Shown: positions 8,137-17,456 of the stretch, in pieces | Position numbering within the stretch: the first letter of the stretch is position 1 | Layout: each line of letters begins with the position of its first letter | Source of the DNA: Streptomyces qaidamensis | GTDB lineage: Bacteria; Actinomycetota; Actinomycetes; Streptomycetales; Streptomycetaceae | Reading direction: 5' to 3' | Assembly: GCF_001611795.1 (NCBI RefSeq) | Contig: NZ_CP015098.1 | Coordinates: forward strand, 3,472,001-3,536,000 | DNA: 64,000 bases | Translations under genes and position numbers: made by a program | Notes under the pieces: generated by a model | Databases searched by the model: none | The model's input: only the letters and a program-made list of their open reading frames with translations | What the model was told of the DNA's origin: nothing

Positions 8137-8258
8137 CTTCGCTCTCCCTGATCCGAACCGCTTTGTCGCAGTAACCCACAGTTGGTCCAACTTCGCGAGC
8201 GGCCATGTCGTGTGTGCCAAAGGATGGCGTCACACCAGCGCGACGCGACCGTCGAACG

Positions 8259-8274
8259 ACTGGTCTACACCACG
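8259..8274. promoter_or_regulatory. DasR operator (dre) between nagF and nagE1
   Basis: ACTGGTCTACACCACG matches the dre consensus ACTGGTCTAGACCACT at nearly every position. DasR is the GntR-family GlcNAc-6-P/GlcN-6-P responsive repressor of amino sugar uptake. The site lies 29 bases before the nagE1 start, so binding should block its promoter or elongation; it may also affect nagF. Confidence 0.9.
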
Positions 8275-8302
8275 AGTATGCCTCCCGACAAAGGGGACCG
8301 GA

Positions 8303-9616
8303 ATGAGTGCCGACACCCCTGCCGGCGCCGAGGCCGCCGCCAGCCCGGTCCGTGTTCGCTGGAACCGGCTGTTCCAGGGATTGCAGAAGATGGGCCGCAG
8401 TCTGCAGCTGCCGATCGCTGTGCTGCCGGCGGCGGGGATCCTCAACCGGCTGGGGCAGCCGGACGTGTTCGGGGACGACGGTCTTGGCTGGACGAACGTC
8501 TCGAAGGTGATGGCGGGGGCGGGCGGGGCGCTGCTGGACGGTTCGCTGGGGCTGCCGCTGCTGTTCTGCGTGGGCGTTGCGATCGGGATGGCGAAGAAGT
8601 CGGACGGTTCGACGGCGCTGGCCGCGGTGGTTGGGTTCCTCGTGTACTTCACGGTGCTGCGGCAGTTCCCGGAGGACTGCCCCGAGGGGTCGGTGGCGGT
8701 TCCGGACGTCGGGTGTCAGGTGACCGACGGGGGCCGGGAGGTCACGGCGTTCGCGTTCCAGAATCCGGGGGTGTTCGGCGGGATCGTGATGGGGCTGCTG
8801 GCAGCGTTCTTCTGGGCCCGGTTCCACCGGACGCGGCTGGTGGACTGGCTGGGGTTCTTCAACGGGCGGCGGCTGGTTCCGATCATCATGGCGTTCGTGG
8901 CGATCGCGTTCGCCGCGCTGTGCCTGTGGGTGTGGCCGCCGATCGGTGACGCGCTGGAGAGCTTCAGCGACTGGATGGACGGGCTGGACGCGTGGGGCGC
9001 GGGCGTGTTCGGGGTGGCGAACCGGGCGTTGCTGGTGGTGGGGCTGCACCAGTTCCTGAACGTGCCCATCTGGTTCCAGTTCGGCTCGTTCACGAAGCCG
9101 GACGGGACAGTGGTGCACGGTGACATCAACATGTTCCTGGCGGGGGATCCGGAGGCCGGCCAGTTCACCTCGGGGTTCTTCCCGATCATGATGTTCGCCC
9201 TGCCGGCGGCGGCGTTGGCGATCACGCACTGTGCGCGGCCGGACCGGCGCAAGGAGGTCGGTGGCCTGATGCTGTCGGTGGCGCTGACGTCGTTCGTCAC
9301 GGGCATCACGGAGCCGATCGAGTACTCGTTCCTGTTCGTCGCGCCGGCGCTGTACGTGGTGCACGCGCTGTTGACGGGGGCCTCGATGGCGGTGACGTGG
9401 GGGCTGGGGGTGCACGACGGGTTCAGCTTCTCGGCAGGGCTGATCGACTACGTCATCAACTGGAACCTGGCGACCAGACCGTGGCTGATCGTCCCGATCG
9501 GGCTGGGGTTCGCGCTCCTCTACTACGTGATCTTCCGGTTCGCGATCACGAAGTTCGACCTGAGGACTCCGGGGCGTGAGCCCGCGGAAGAGGTCGAGGA
9601 CAGCGCCAAGGCGTGA
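8303..9616 (+). CDS. nagE1: PTS EIIC permease, GlcNAc family
   Basis: Integral membrane EIIC of 437 residues with about ten transmembrane segments. The glucose-family motif TEPIEYSFLFVAP is the sugar-binding signature, and VLPAAGILNRLG and AKKSDGSTALAAVVGFLVY match NagE-type permeases. It needs a separate EIIB (nagF) and EIIA. In S. coelicolor the paralogue nagE2 is the main GlcNAc transporter, so this one may be a minor or alternative permease. The ATG is preceded by GGGGA. Confidence 0.93.
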   Translation: MSADTPAGAEAAASPVRVRWNRLFQGLQKMGRSLQLPIAVLPAAGILNRLGQPDVFGDDGLGWTNVSKVMAGAGGALLDGSLGLPLLFCVGVAIGMAKKSDGSTALAAVVGFLVYFTVLRQFPEDCPEGSVAVPDVGCQVTDGGREVTAFAFQNPGVFGGIVMGLLAAFFWARFHRTRLVDWLGFFNGRRLVPIIMAFVAIAFAALCLWVWPPIGDALESFSDWMDGLDAWGAGVFGVANRALLVVGLHQFLNVPIWFQFGSFTKPDGTVVHGDINMFLAGDPEAGQFTSGFFPIMMFALPAAALAITHCARPDRRKEVGGLMLSVALTSFVTGITEPIEYSFLFVAPALYVVHALLTGASMAVTWGLGVHDGFSFSAGLIDYVINWNLATRPWLIVPIGLGFALLYYVIFRFAITKFDLRTPGREPAEEVEDSAKA

Positions 9617-9670
9617 TCGTCACAGCGGGCGGAATTGGCGGGTTCCACTCGTTCGGCCTACCGTGCTACA

Positions 9671-9686
9671 ACTGGTCTACACCACT
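9671..9686. promoter_or_regulatory. DasR operator (dre) upstream of nagE2
   Basis: ACTGGTCTACACCACT, essentially the full dre consensus, 107 bases before the nagE2 ATG. It should place nagE2 under DasR repression relieved by phosphorylated amino sugars. Confidence 0.92.
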
Positions 9687-9792
9687 CACCGGTGGAGGTC
9701 GCGCGGCGATGACCGCGTTCCCCTTTCTTTGAGACGCCGCCGTCCCCCTTCGCATGCTTCCTGGGCGGCGCCGTGCCCCCTGGAGGAAGTTC

Positions 9793-11055
9793 ATGTCCAC
9801 AGACACCGCCGCGCCCGCGAGCCCGAAGAAGGGCTCGGCCGTGATGGCCGTCATGCAGCGGATCGGCCGCAGCCTGATGCTGCCCGTCGCGGTGCTGCCC
9901 GCGGCAGCCCTGCTGGTCCGGCTCGGCAACGACGACATGCTGGGCCGCCCGGAGTTCCCCGCCTTCCTGACGAAGATCGCCAGTTTCATGGCCGCGGGCG
10001 GCAACGCGATCCTCGACAACATGGCGCTGCTGTTCGCCGTGGGCATCGCGATCGGCTTCGCCAAGAAGTCGGACGGTTCCACGGCGCTCGCCGCCGTCAC
10101 CGGCTACCTGGTCTTCCAGCGAGTGCTCGCCACCTTCACCGACCCGAACCAGCCGAAGGTGCCGACCGCCGTCGACGGCAAGGTCGTCATGGTGGAGAAG
10201 GCGGTCAACGCCGGTGTCCTCGGCGGCGTGGTCATGGGCATCGTCGTCGCCCTGCTCTACCAGCGCTTCTACCGCACCAAGCTGCCGGACTGGGCCGGCT
10301 TCTTCGGCGGCCGCCGCCTGGTCCCGATCCTGTCGGCCTTCGCGGGTCTGTTCATCGGCATCGTCTTCGGATACATCTGGCCGGTCCTCGGCGCGGGCCT
10401 GCACAACCTCGGTGAGTGGCTGGTCGGTTCCGGCGCGGTGGGCGCGGGCATCTTCGGTGTCGCCAACCGCGCGCTGATCCCGGTCGGCATGCACCACCTG
10501 CTGAACTCCTTCCCGTGGCTCCAGGCCGGCGAGTACGAGGGCAAGAACGGTGACATCGCCCGCTTCCTCGCCGGTGACCCGACCGCCGGGCAGTTCATGA
10601 CGGGCTTCTTCCCGATCATGATGTTCGCCCTGCCGGCCGCGTGCCTGGCGATCGTGCACTGCGCCCGGCCCGAGCGGCGCAAGATCGTCGGCGGCATGAT
10701 GCTGTCGCTCGCGCTGACGTCGTTCGTCACGGGCGTCACCGAGCCGATCGAGTTCACCTTCATGTTCATCGCCCCGGTGCTCTACGCGATCCACGCCGTG
10801 CTCACCGGTGTCTCGATGGCGCTGACCTGGGCTCTGGGGATGAGGGACGGCTTCGGCTTCTCGGCCGGTGCGATCGACTTCGCTCTGAACCTCGGTATCG
10901 CGACCAACCCGTGGGGCCTGGCCCTGGTCGGTCTGTGCTTCGCGGCGGTCTACTACGTGGTGTTCCGCTTCGCGATCACCAAGTTCAACCTGCCCACGCC
11001 GGGCCGCGAGTCCGACGAGGAACTCGCCGAGCTGCAGAAGGCCGAGGCCAAGTAG
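9793..11055 (+). CDS. nagE2: PTS EIIC permease, main GlcNAc transporter
   Basis: EIIC protein of 420 residues, a tandem paralogue of nagE1 with the same segments (FAKKSDGSTALAAVTGYLV, GVTEPIEFTFMFIAP). Ends in a soluble tail after TPGRES. By gene order and its own dre site it corresponds to S. coelicolor nagE2, the permease required for GlcNAc uptake and sensing. GGAGGAAG lies just before the ATG. A strong terminator follows. Confidence 0.94.
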   Translation: MSTDTAAPASPKKGSAVMAVMQRIGRSLMLPVAVLPAAALLVRLGNDDMLGRPEFPAFLTKIASFMAAGGNAILDNMALLFAVGIAIGFAKKSDGSTALAAVTGYLVFQRVLATFTDPNQPKVPTAVDGKVVMVEKAVNAGVLGGVVMGIVVALLYQRFYRTKLPDWAGFFGGRRLVPILSAFAGLFIGIVFGYIWPVLGAGLHNLGEWLVGSGAVGAGIFGVANRALIPVGMHHLLNSFPWLQAGEYEGKNGDIARFLAGDPTAGQFMTGFFPIMMFALPAACLAIVHCARPERRKIVGGMMLSLALTSFVTGVTEPIEFTFMFIAPVLYAIHAVLTGVSMALTWALGMRDGFGFSAGAIDFALNLGIATNPWGLALVGLCFAAVYYVVFRFAITKFNLPTPGRESDEELAELQKAEAK

Positions 11056-11071
11056 GCCCGCGCCACGCAGG

Positions 11072-11106
11072 AGGCCCCGGAACCCGAGCTTGGGGTTCCG
11101 GGGCCT
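11072..11106. terminator. Terminator after nagE2
   Basis: 14-bp inverted repeat AGGCCCCGGAACCC/GGGTTCCGGGGCCT, 16 bases after the nagE2 stop and before the convergent MBL-fold gene; likely acts in both directions. Confidence 0.9.
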
Positions 11107-11128
11107 TCGCGTGTGCGGGCGCCGGGAC

Positions 11129-11881
11129 CTAGATCTCGTACGTCTGCCGGGGCGCGGCGAGGTCCACCGGACCGTCGTACACCTCGCGGGCGTCGGCGAG
11201 GTTGACCTGGGGGTCCGTCCACGGCGGGACGTGGGTGAGGACCAGGCGGCGGGCTCCGGACCGGGCCGCCGTCTCACCCGCCTCGCGGCCGTTGAGGTGC
11301 AGGTCGGGGATGTCCTCCTTGCCGTGCGTGAAGGCCGCCTCGCACAGGAACAGGTCGGCATCCCGGGCGAGTTCGTCCAGCGCGGGGCTCACGCCGGTGT
11401 CACCGGAGTACGTCAGGACCTTGCCGCCGTGCTCGATCCGGATGCCGTAGGCCTCCACCGGATGGGCGACCCGCTCGGTGTGCACCGTGAACGGGCCGAT
11501 CTCGAAGGTGGACGGCTTGACCGTGTGGAAGTCGAAGACCTCGCTCATGGAGGAGGCGGAGGGGGTGTCCGCGTAGGCGGTGGTCAGCCGGTGTTCCGTG
11601 CCTTCGGGGCCGAAGACGGGGAGTGGATCGCAGCGGCCGCCGTCGTGGCGGTAGTAGCGCGCGACGAAGTACGCGCACATGTCGATGCAGTGGTCGGCGT
11701 GCAGATGGCTGAGGAAGATCGCGTCGAGGTCGTAGAGACCGCAGTGGCGCTGCAGCTCGCCCAGGGCACCGTTGCCCATGTCGAGAAGCAGCCGGAAGCC
11801 GTCGGCCTCGACGAGGTAGCTCGAGCAGGCCGATTCCGCGGACGGGAACGACCCCGAGCAGCCGACGACGGTGAGCTTCAT
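11129..11881 (-). CDS. MBL-fold hydrolase, Rv1339-like phosphodiesterase
   Basis: Metallo-beta-lactamase-fold protein of 250 residues with the metal motif HLHADH at 59-64 and a GDTG loop, related in sequence to RNase Z-like enzymes but without the RNase Z exosite arm. Position in the block next to rph and the cys genes matches mycobacterial Rv1339, reported as an atypical cAMP phosphodiesterase, so cyclic-nucleotide hydrolysis is the best guess. ATG 11881 chosen; the longer frame to 11980 adds no domain. Confidence 0.85.
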   Translation of the reverse strand: MKLTVVGCSGSFPSAESACSSYLVEADGFRLLLDMGNGALGELQRHCGLYDLDAIFLSHLHADHCIDMCAYFVARYYRHDGGRCDPLPVFGPEGTEHRLTTAYADTPSASSMSEVFDFHTVKPSTFEIGPFTVHTERVAHPVEAYGIRIEHGGKVLTYSGDTGVSPALDELARDADLFLCEAAFTHGKEDIPDLHLNGREAGETAARSGARRLVLTHVPPWTDPQVNLADAREVYDGPVDLAAPRQTYEI

Positions 11882-12094
11882 GAAGCAGAAACCTCCGCTG
11901 GCGGGATAAGTCTGAGAGGGGCGTCGGGGGTCGTGCGGTCCGTCGAGCGTAAGGCGCAAAACCTCCGGTAGCTCCTCCACAAAGGCCTGTTGTGTGCGAA
12001 CTCACCTGTGCTGTCACCGGTTCGGCTGGCAGGGCCGGCAGGTGATCCTCGTGAGGGGGGCGCGCGGCAGGGGCGGCGCCGGTAACGTCTCAGT

Positions 12095-12544
12095 ATGGAC
12101 ACGTCCTGGTGGCTGGCGCTCGCCGCGGTGGTACTGCTCGCGCTCGTCGCCACGCTCGTCGACGGCTGGGGCCGGGGGCGGCGGCCGTCCGCCCGGCGGG
12201 TGCGGACGGCGGCACCGGCCGGCGCGCCGGAGGGCCGGCCGCAGCCGGCGGAGATCTGGTGGGCGGACGTCCCTTACGAGGACGAGGCCCGTACGAAGGA
12301 CCGCCCCTGTCTGGTGCTGGCGGTGCGCGGGGAGCGGGCGACGGTCGCGAAGATCACCACCCGGGTCCGGGGCGGGCGCGCCGGGGTGATCCCGCTGCCG
12401 CCCGGCTCGGTGGGCGACGCCCGGGCCCGGGCGAGTTTCCTGGAGACGGACGAGCTGCGGGAGGTCCCGGTGTGGGGCTTCAGGCGGCGGATCGGCGTGG
12501 TGGATCCGGCGCTGTGGGACCGGGTGCGGTACCTGGCGGGCTGA
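12095..12544 (+). CDS. PemK/MazF-like protein with N-terminal membrane segment
   Basis: Protein of 149 residues. A hydrophobic stretch at about 5-23 is followed by a basic linker and a PemK/MazF-like domain from about 52 (EIWWADVPYEDE, KDRPCLVLAVRG, VAKITTR). MazF-family proteins are usually cytoplasmic mRNA endonucleases paired with an antitoxin. Here no antitoxin gene is adjacent and a membrane anchor is present, so a toxin role is doubtful; it may be a domesticated member. A strong terminator follows. Confidence 0.75.
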   Translation: MDTSWWLALAAVVLLALVATLVDGWGRGRRPSARRVRTAAPAGAPEGRPQPAEIWWADVPYEDEARTKDRPCLVLAVRGERATVAKITTRVRGGRAGVIPLPPGSVGDARARASFLETDELREVPVWGFRRRIGVVDPALWDRVRYLAG

Positions 12545-12551
12545 GCGGGCA

Positions 12552-12583
12552 CGAAGGGCCGGAGTCGTGACTCCGGCCCTTCG
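12552..12583. terminator. Convergent terminator
   Basis: 14-bp inverted repeat CGAAGGGCCGGAGT/ACTCCGGCCCTTCG with a CGTG loop between the convergent PemK-like gene and cysM; serves both. Confidence 0.9.
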
Positions 12584-12605
12584 TCGTGTCGGTGTTCGCC
12601 GTCGG

Positions 12606-13562
<957 letters not shown>

Positions 13563-13841
13563 TCAGACCATGCCGCCGGCCACGGCCGGCAGGATCGTGA
13601 CGTTGTCGCCGTCCGACAGCTTGGTGTTGATGCCGTCGAGGAAGCGGACGTCCTCGTCGTTCAGGTACACGTTGACGAAGCGGCGCAGCTGACCGTCGTC
13701 CACGATGCGGGCCTGGATGCCGGCGTGCCGGGTCTCGAGGTCGGTGAACAGCTCGGCGAGGGTGTCTCCCTTGCCCTCCACCGCCTTCTGGCCGTCGGTG
13801 TAGGTGCGGAGGATGGTCGGGATGCGGACCTCGATGGCCAT
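13563..13841 (-). CDS. cysO: Sulfur carrier protein CysO with masked C terminus (GG-MV)
   Basis: Ubiquitin-like MoaD/ThiS-family protein of 92 residues, donor of sulfur for cysteine synthesis. The usual terminal diglycine is Gly89-Gly90 but is followed by Met91-Val92, so the protein cannot be adenylated until the last two residues are removed. That fits the adjacent JAMM protease Mec. IPTILRTYTDGQKAVEGKG and FVNVYLNDEDVR match mycobacterial CysO. It is followed at once by cysM, and preceded by a Cys-containing leader peptide. Confidence 0.92.
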   Translation of the reverse strand: MAIEVRIPTILRTYTDGQKAVEGKGDTLAELFTDLETRHAGIQARIVDDGQLRRFVNVYLNDEDVRFLDGINTKLSDGDNVTILPAVAGGMV

Positions 13842-13957
13842 GGCTTCAGGGCTCCTGTCGGGAGTAGTCGGTCGGGGCGCGCGGCAGCGCAGGAACAGCG
13901 GGGTGGTGCGTGTGGGCGGCGCCGCGGCTCACGGCCGTACGGCGGCAGGGGCCTGCG

Positions 13958-14053
13958 TCAACAGATGGCGCTGGCGAGCCTGCACAGGTCGACGTGCAGC
14001 CGCGCCACGAGCAGCTCGCCCGGCGTCTTGTCGCTCACGTCGTGGAAAACCAT
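13958..14053 (-). CDS. Cysteine leader peptide upstream of cysO
   Basis: A 31-codon reading frame whose C terminus reads LHVDLCRLASAIC. This closely resembles the short leader peptides (HVDLCR..SA.C pattern) that precede sulfur-assimilation genes in Actinobacteria. Two Cys codons near its end suggest translation-coupled control of cysO-cysM by cysteine availability. It starts at ATG 14053 and its stop is 116 bases before the cysO start. Confidence 0.75.
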   Translation of the reverse strand: MVFHDVSDKTPGELLVARLHVDLCRLASAIC

Positions 14054-14151
14054 GGGCTCATCGTATCGATTCCCGGTCCGGGTTCTGGAATGTGATCCCA
14101 CATGGCGGACGTTTCTGGGCCGGGGAGTGAGACCGTGCTGTTCAGGCGTCC

Positions 14152-14574
14152 TCAGTATGCCTCGACGACCTGGACCTCCTCCTCCGTGACCTCGCCCTCG
14201 ACGATGCGGAAGGAGCGGAACTGGAACTCGCCGGCGCCGTCGGTGTCGGCGGTGGAGACGAGGACGTAGTGGGCGCCGGGCTCGTTGGCGTAGGAGATGT
14301 CGGTGCGTGAGGGGTAGGCCTCGGTCGCGGTGTGGGAGTGATAGATGACCACCGGCTCCTCGTCGCGGTCGTCCATCTCGCGGTAGAGCTTGAGCAGGTC
14401 GCCGGAGTCGAACTCGTAGAACGTGGGCGACATGGCCGCGTTGAGCATGGGGATGAAGCGCTCGGGGCGGTCCGAGCCCGCCGGGCCGGCGACGACGCCA
14501 CACGCCTCGTCGGGGTGGTCCTTGCGCGCGTGAACGACGATCTGGTCGACGAGGGCCTGGGTGATGGTCAGCAT
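14152..14574 (-). CDS. mec: JAMM/MPN+ metalloprotease Mec
   Basis: Zinc isopeptidase/peptidase of 140 residues. The JAMM motif is complete: Glu23, then HSH at 79-81, Ser89 and Asp92. In mycobacteria Mec frees cysteine from CysO-Cys; here it could also trim the Met-Val tail of CysO before activation. It is upstream of the leader peptide, cysO and cysM on the same strand. ATG 14574 gives the compact family length. Confidence 0.92.
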   Translation of the reverse strand: MLTITQALVDQIVVHARKDHPDEACGVVAGPAGSDRPERFIPMLNAAMSPTFYEFDSGDLLKLYREMDDRDEEPVVIYHSHTATEAYPSRTDISYANEPGAHYVLVSTADTDGAGEFQFRSFRIVEGEVTEEEVQVVEAY

Positions 14575-14595
14575 GCTCGTCAGGATAAGCAGAAG

Positions 14596-14630
14596 GGCCG
14601 TTCCGTACCGAGGGTTGGTACGGAACGGCC
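14596..14630. terminator. Hairpin upstream of mec
   Basis: 14-bp inverted repeat GGCCGTTCCGTACC/GGTACGGAACGGCC between mec and the amino acid permease. It probably ends permease transcripts before mec, which lies downstream on the same strand. Confidence 0.75.
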
Positions 14631-14653
14631 CATATGCCGGACGCCCTGAGCGG

Positions 14654-14690
14654 CAGCCGCAGGGAGTGCCACGAGTACTCCCTGCGGCTG
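14654..14690. terminator. Terminator after the amino acid permease
   Basis: 14-bp inverted repeat CAGCCGCAGGGAGT/ACTCCCTGCGGCTG with a 9-base loop, just downstream of the permease stop codon on the minus strand. Confidence 0.85.
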
Positions 14691-14707
14691 GGCGTCCTGC
14701 GGGTTGG

Positions 14708-16132
14708 TCAGCCGACCTTCTCGAACTCCGCGCCGCGGCGCTCGGTGAGCTGCGGGTTGCGGCGCTTGAGGACCGCCCAGCCGATGCCGAGGGCGACGGC
14801 CCAGCCGGCCGCGACGTACAGGCAGACCCGCGCATCCTTGTCGTACGCGATCATGCAGGTCACGCCGATGAGGAAGAGCAGCGCGACCCAGCTGAAGAGC
14901 GCACCGCCAGGGGCGGGGAAGGACGAGGCGCGCAGCCGGCCCGCGTCGACCGCGGAGCGGTAGCGGATGTGGCTGACGAGGATCATCATCCAGGTCCAGA
15001 TGCCGGCCGCGGTGGCGACGGAGGTGACGTAGAGGAACGCCTTCTCCGGGACGACGTAGTTCAGGACGACGCCGATGCCCATGAGCGCGACCGAGACGGT
15101 GATGCCGACGGCGGGCGTCTTGCGGGCGTTGAGCCTGCCGAACGCCCGCGGCGCCTCGCTGTTGGCGGCCAGGCCGCGCAGCATCCGGCCGGTCGAGTAC
15201 ATGCCCGAGTTGCAGGACGACAGGGCCGCGGTGAGCACCACGAAGTTCACGATGCCCGCGGCGAGCGGGATGCCGATCTTGCCGAAGGCGTGCACGAACG
15301 GGCTCTCGCCGGCGGAGAACTCGGTCCACTTGACGACGGAGAGGATCACCAGCAGCGCGCCGACGTAGAAGACGATGATGCGCCAGGGCAGGGTGTTGAT
15401 GGCCTTGGGCAGGGTCTTCTCGGGGTTCTCGGACTCGCCCGCGGTGACGCCGACGAGCTCGACGGCGAGGTAGGCGAACATGACGCCCTGGAGCGTCATC
15501 AGGCTGGAGCCGATGCCGTTCGGGAAGAAGCCGTCGTGCGACCAGAGGTTGGAGACGGCGGCGGTGTCACCGGCGTCGGAGAAGCCGAGGGTGAGCACGC
15601 CGAGGCCGATGACGATCATGCCGATGATGGCCGTGACCTTGATCATCGAGAACCAGAACTCGACTTCGCCGAAGATCTTGACGGAGATCAGGTTGACGCC
15701 GAAGAGCACCACCAGGAACACCAGGGCGCTGACCCACTGCGGGATCTCCGGGAACCAGAAGTGGATGTAGATCGCGGCGGCGGTGAGCTCGGCCATGCCG
15801 GTGACCACCCACATGAGCCAGTACGTCCAGCCCGTGACGAAGCCGAAGAACGGGCCGAGGAACTCGCGGGCGTACTCGGCGAAGGAGCCGGAGACGGGCC
15901 GGTAGAGGAGCAGCTCGCCCAGGGCCCGCATGATGAAGAAGATCACGACGCCCGCGAGGGCGTACATGAGGATGATGCTGGGGCCGGCCTTGGCGATGTT
16001 CGCCCCGGCGCCCATGAACAGGCCGACGCCGATGGCGCCGCCGATCGCGATCATCTGGACTTGACGGCTGCCGAGGCCGCGCTCGTACCCCTCTTCGGGC
16101 ACGCTTTCCGTGTCGACCTGCGCAGAGGTCAT
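14708..16132 (-). CDS. APC-family amino acid permease
   Basis: Proton-coupled amino acid importer of 474 residues and 12 transmembrane helices. The APC signature GGAIGVGLFMGAG opens helix 1, and GSFAEYAREFLGPFFGFVTG and SCNSGMYSTGRMLRGLA match the AroP/GABA/D-serine-glycine permease group. The exact substrate cannot be read from sequence. ATG 16132 is preferred because GGAGAAAGG precedes it; ATG 16153 is an in-frame alternative. The gene interrupts the otherwise conserved DUF2017-mec neighbourhood. Confidence 0.88.
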   Translation of the reverse strand: MTSAQVDTESVPEEGYERGLGSRQVQMIAIGGAIGVGLFMGAGANIAKAGPSIILMYALAGVVIFFIMRALGELLLYRPVSGSFAEYAREFLGPFFGFVTGWTYWLMWVVTGMAELTAAAIYIHFWFPEIPQWVSALVFLVVLFGVNLISVKIFGEVEFWFSMIKVTAIIGMIVIGLGVLTLGFSDAGDTAAVSNLWSHDGFFPNGIGSSLMTLQGVMFAYLAVELVGVTAGESENPEKTLPKAINTLPWRIIVFYVGALLVILSVVKWTEFSAGESPFVHAFGKIGIPLAAGIVNFVVLTAALSSCNSGMYSTGRMLRGLAANSEAPRAFGRLNARKTPAVGITVSVALMGIGVVLNYVVPEKAFLYVTSVATAAGIWTWMMILVSHIRYRSAVDAGRLRASSFPAPGGALFSWVALLFLIGVTCMIAYDKDARVCLYVAAGWAVALGIGWAVLKRRNPQLTERRGAEFEKVG

Positions 16133-16497
16133 GTGTGGTGCGCCTTTCTCCATGCCGACCCGGGTCCTTCGTCGACCTCGGATCGGGTTTCGATCCCCCC
16201 GGAATGATGGAGCTGAGCGGGCTCGGAAACCCGCTCGTGCCTGGCCGGCGGTTACCGGCTCGGTGGCGCACCCGGCCGAACATTCGGGTGGTGTTCTGCC
16301 GGGCGGTCGTGAAGATTTATCACGGCCGCAACACTGATTTCAGGGGTGAGATGTGGCGCACCACACAGGGAAAAGCGGACAAAGAGCACCCGAAGAGGCC
16401 ATAGAAGGCGGGTGCGGTGACGTGATCGTTATCCGGATTTGAGTGTCCTCTGAGCGAACACCGATCGGTCACCCAGAGGTCACAAAACCTGCACGGA
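16133..16497. other. Intergenic region between permease and DUF2017
   Basis: About 365 bases with no convincing gene. It contains a hairpin GAGCGGG/CCCGCTC near 16215-16236 and a perfect 10-base palindrome ACCGATCGGT at 16460-16469 inside a weaker CCTCTG/CAGAGG pair. It should hold the permease promoter; no named operator is recognised. Confidence 0.5.
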
Positions 16498-17106
16498 TCA
16501 GGCCATGAGGGTTCCGACCAGCGTCTCCTGGAGGCCGCCCAGCCACAGGTAGGCCATCACCATCGGCTTACGCGGGTCGTCGTCCGGGAGGCGGTAGAGG
16601 AGGTCGGTGTCCTCGTCGTCTGTGATCTCCAGCCGCGAGCCGATCGCGAGCCGCAGGTCGTTCAGGGCGCCCAGCCACTGCTGGGACTCCGCCGGCGACA
16701 GCTTCAGCACCGTGCCGCCCTCGCCGGCCGAGGCCGAGGAGAGCGCGTCGAGGGAGCGGATCACCGCGAGGGCGCTGTCCCGCTTGCCGGCCCGCAGGTC
16801 GTTCTCGGTGTAGCGCCGGAACTCCGCGGAGTACGCCTTCTGCTCCTCGGCGTCCCGCGACGAGGCGGGCTGCTCCGGGTCGCTGTAGGCGTCCGGGAAG
16901 AGCCGCCTCAGCACCGGGTCGGAGGGCGGCTCGCTGGGGCCCTCGGCGAACAACTCGGCGAGCGGGTCGCCGGAGGTGTCCTCGGCGGGGCCGGGGCCGA
17001 TGAGCTCCAGGAGCTGGACGGCCAGCGACCGGATGATGGAGATCTCGACGTCGTCGAGGGCGACGGCCGCGCCGCCGCCGGGGAGCGGTTCGAAGGTTCC
17101 GGGCAT
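16498..17106 (-). CDS. DUF2017 protein
   Basis: Acidic cytoplasmic protein of 202 residues of unknown function. Typical family segments are DDVEISIIRSLAVQLLELI, EFRRYTENDLRAGKRDSA and the C-terminal MAYLWLGGLQETLVGTLM. It sits 32 bases after clpS, the same pairing found across Actinobacteria, which suggests a link to ClpS-mediated proteolysis, unproven. ATG 17106 used; longer frames lose the family start. Confidence 0.88.
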   Translation of the reverse strand: MPGTFEPLPGGGAAVALDDVEISIIRSLAVQLLELIGPGPAEDTSGDPLAELFAEGPSEPPSDPVLRRLFPDAYSDPEQPASSRDAEEQKAYSAEFRRYTENDLRAGKRDSALAVIRSLDALSSASAGEGGTVLKLSPAESQQWLGALNDLRLAIGSRLEITDDEDTDLLYRLPDDDPRKPMVMAYLWLGGLQETLVGTLMA

Positions 17107-17138
17107 GAACGCCTTTTCGCTGCTGGGCGGGGTGCTGG

Positions 17139-17456
17139 CTACTTGCGGTCCTGCTGGAGGGTGGCCCACAGGCCGTAGCCGTGCATGGCCTGCACGTCGC
17201 GTTCCATCTCCTCGCGGCTGCCGCTGGAGACGACCGCCCGGCCCTTGTGGTGGACGTCGAGCATGAGCTTGGTGGCCTTGTCCTTGGAGTAGCCGAAGTA
17301 CGACTGGAAGACGTACGTCACGTAGCTCATGAGGTTGACCGGGTCGTTGTGGACGATGGTGACCCACGGGACGTCCGGCTCGGGTACGGCGAAGACCTCC
17401 TCCGCCGACTCGGTGCGTTCGATCTCCAGGGGCGCGGGTGACGTCACACTGCCCAT
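17139..17456 (-). CDS. clpS: ClpS adaptor protein
   Basis: N-end-rule adaptor of 105 residues that delivers substrates to the ClpAP/ClpCP protease. The core matches: [20 protein letters not shown] contains the conserved ND..N substrate-pocket residues, followed by [23 protein letters not shown] 17456 preferred over an upstream ATG at 17501. Divergent from pncB. Confidence 0.93.
   Translation of the reverse strand: MGSVTSPAPLEIERTESAEEVFAVPEPDVPWVTIVHNDPVNLMSYVTYVFQSYFGYSKDKATKLMLDVHHKGRAVVSSGSREEMERDVQAMHGYGLWATLQQDRK

Noticed and set aside
11129..11881. RNase Z
   Set aside because: It has the HxHxDH core but lacks the RNase Z exosite arm and is closer to Rv1339-type proteins.
14561..16207. 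Plus-strand frame of 548 codons over the amino acid permease
   Set aside because: Asp/Glu/Gly-rich shadow of transmembrane codons.
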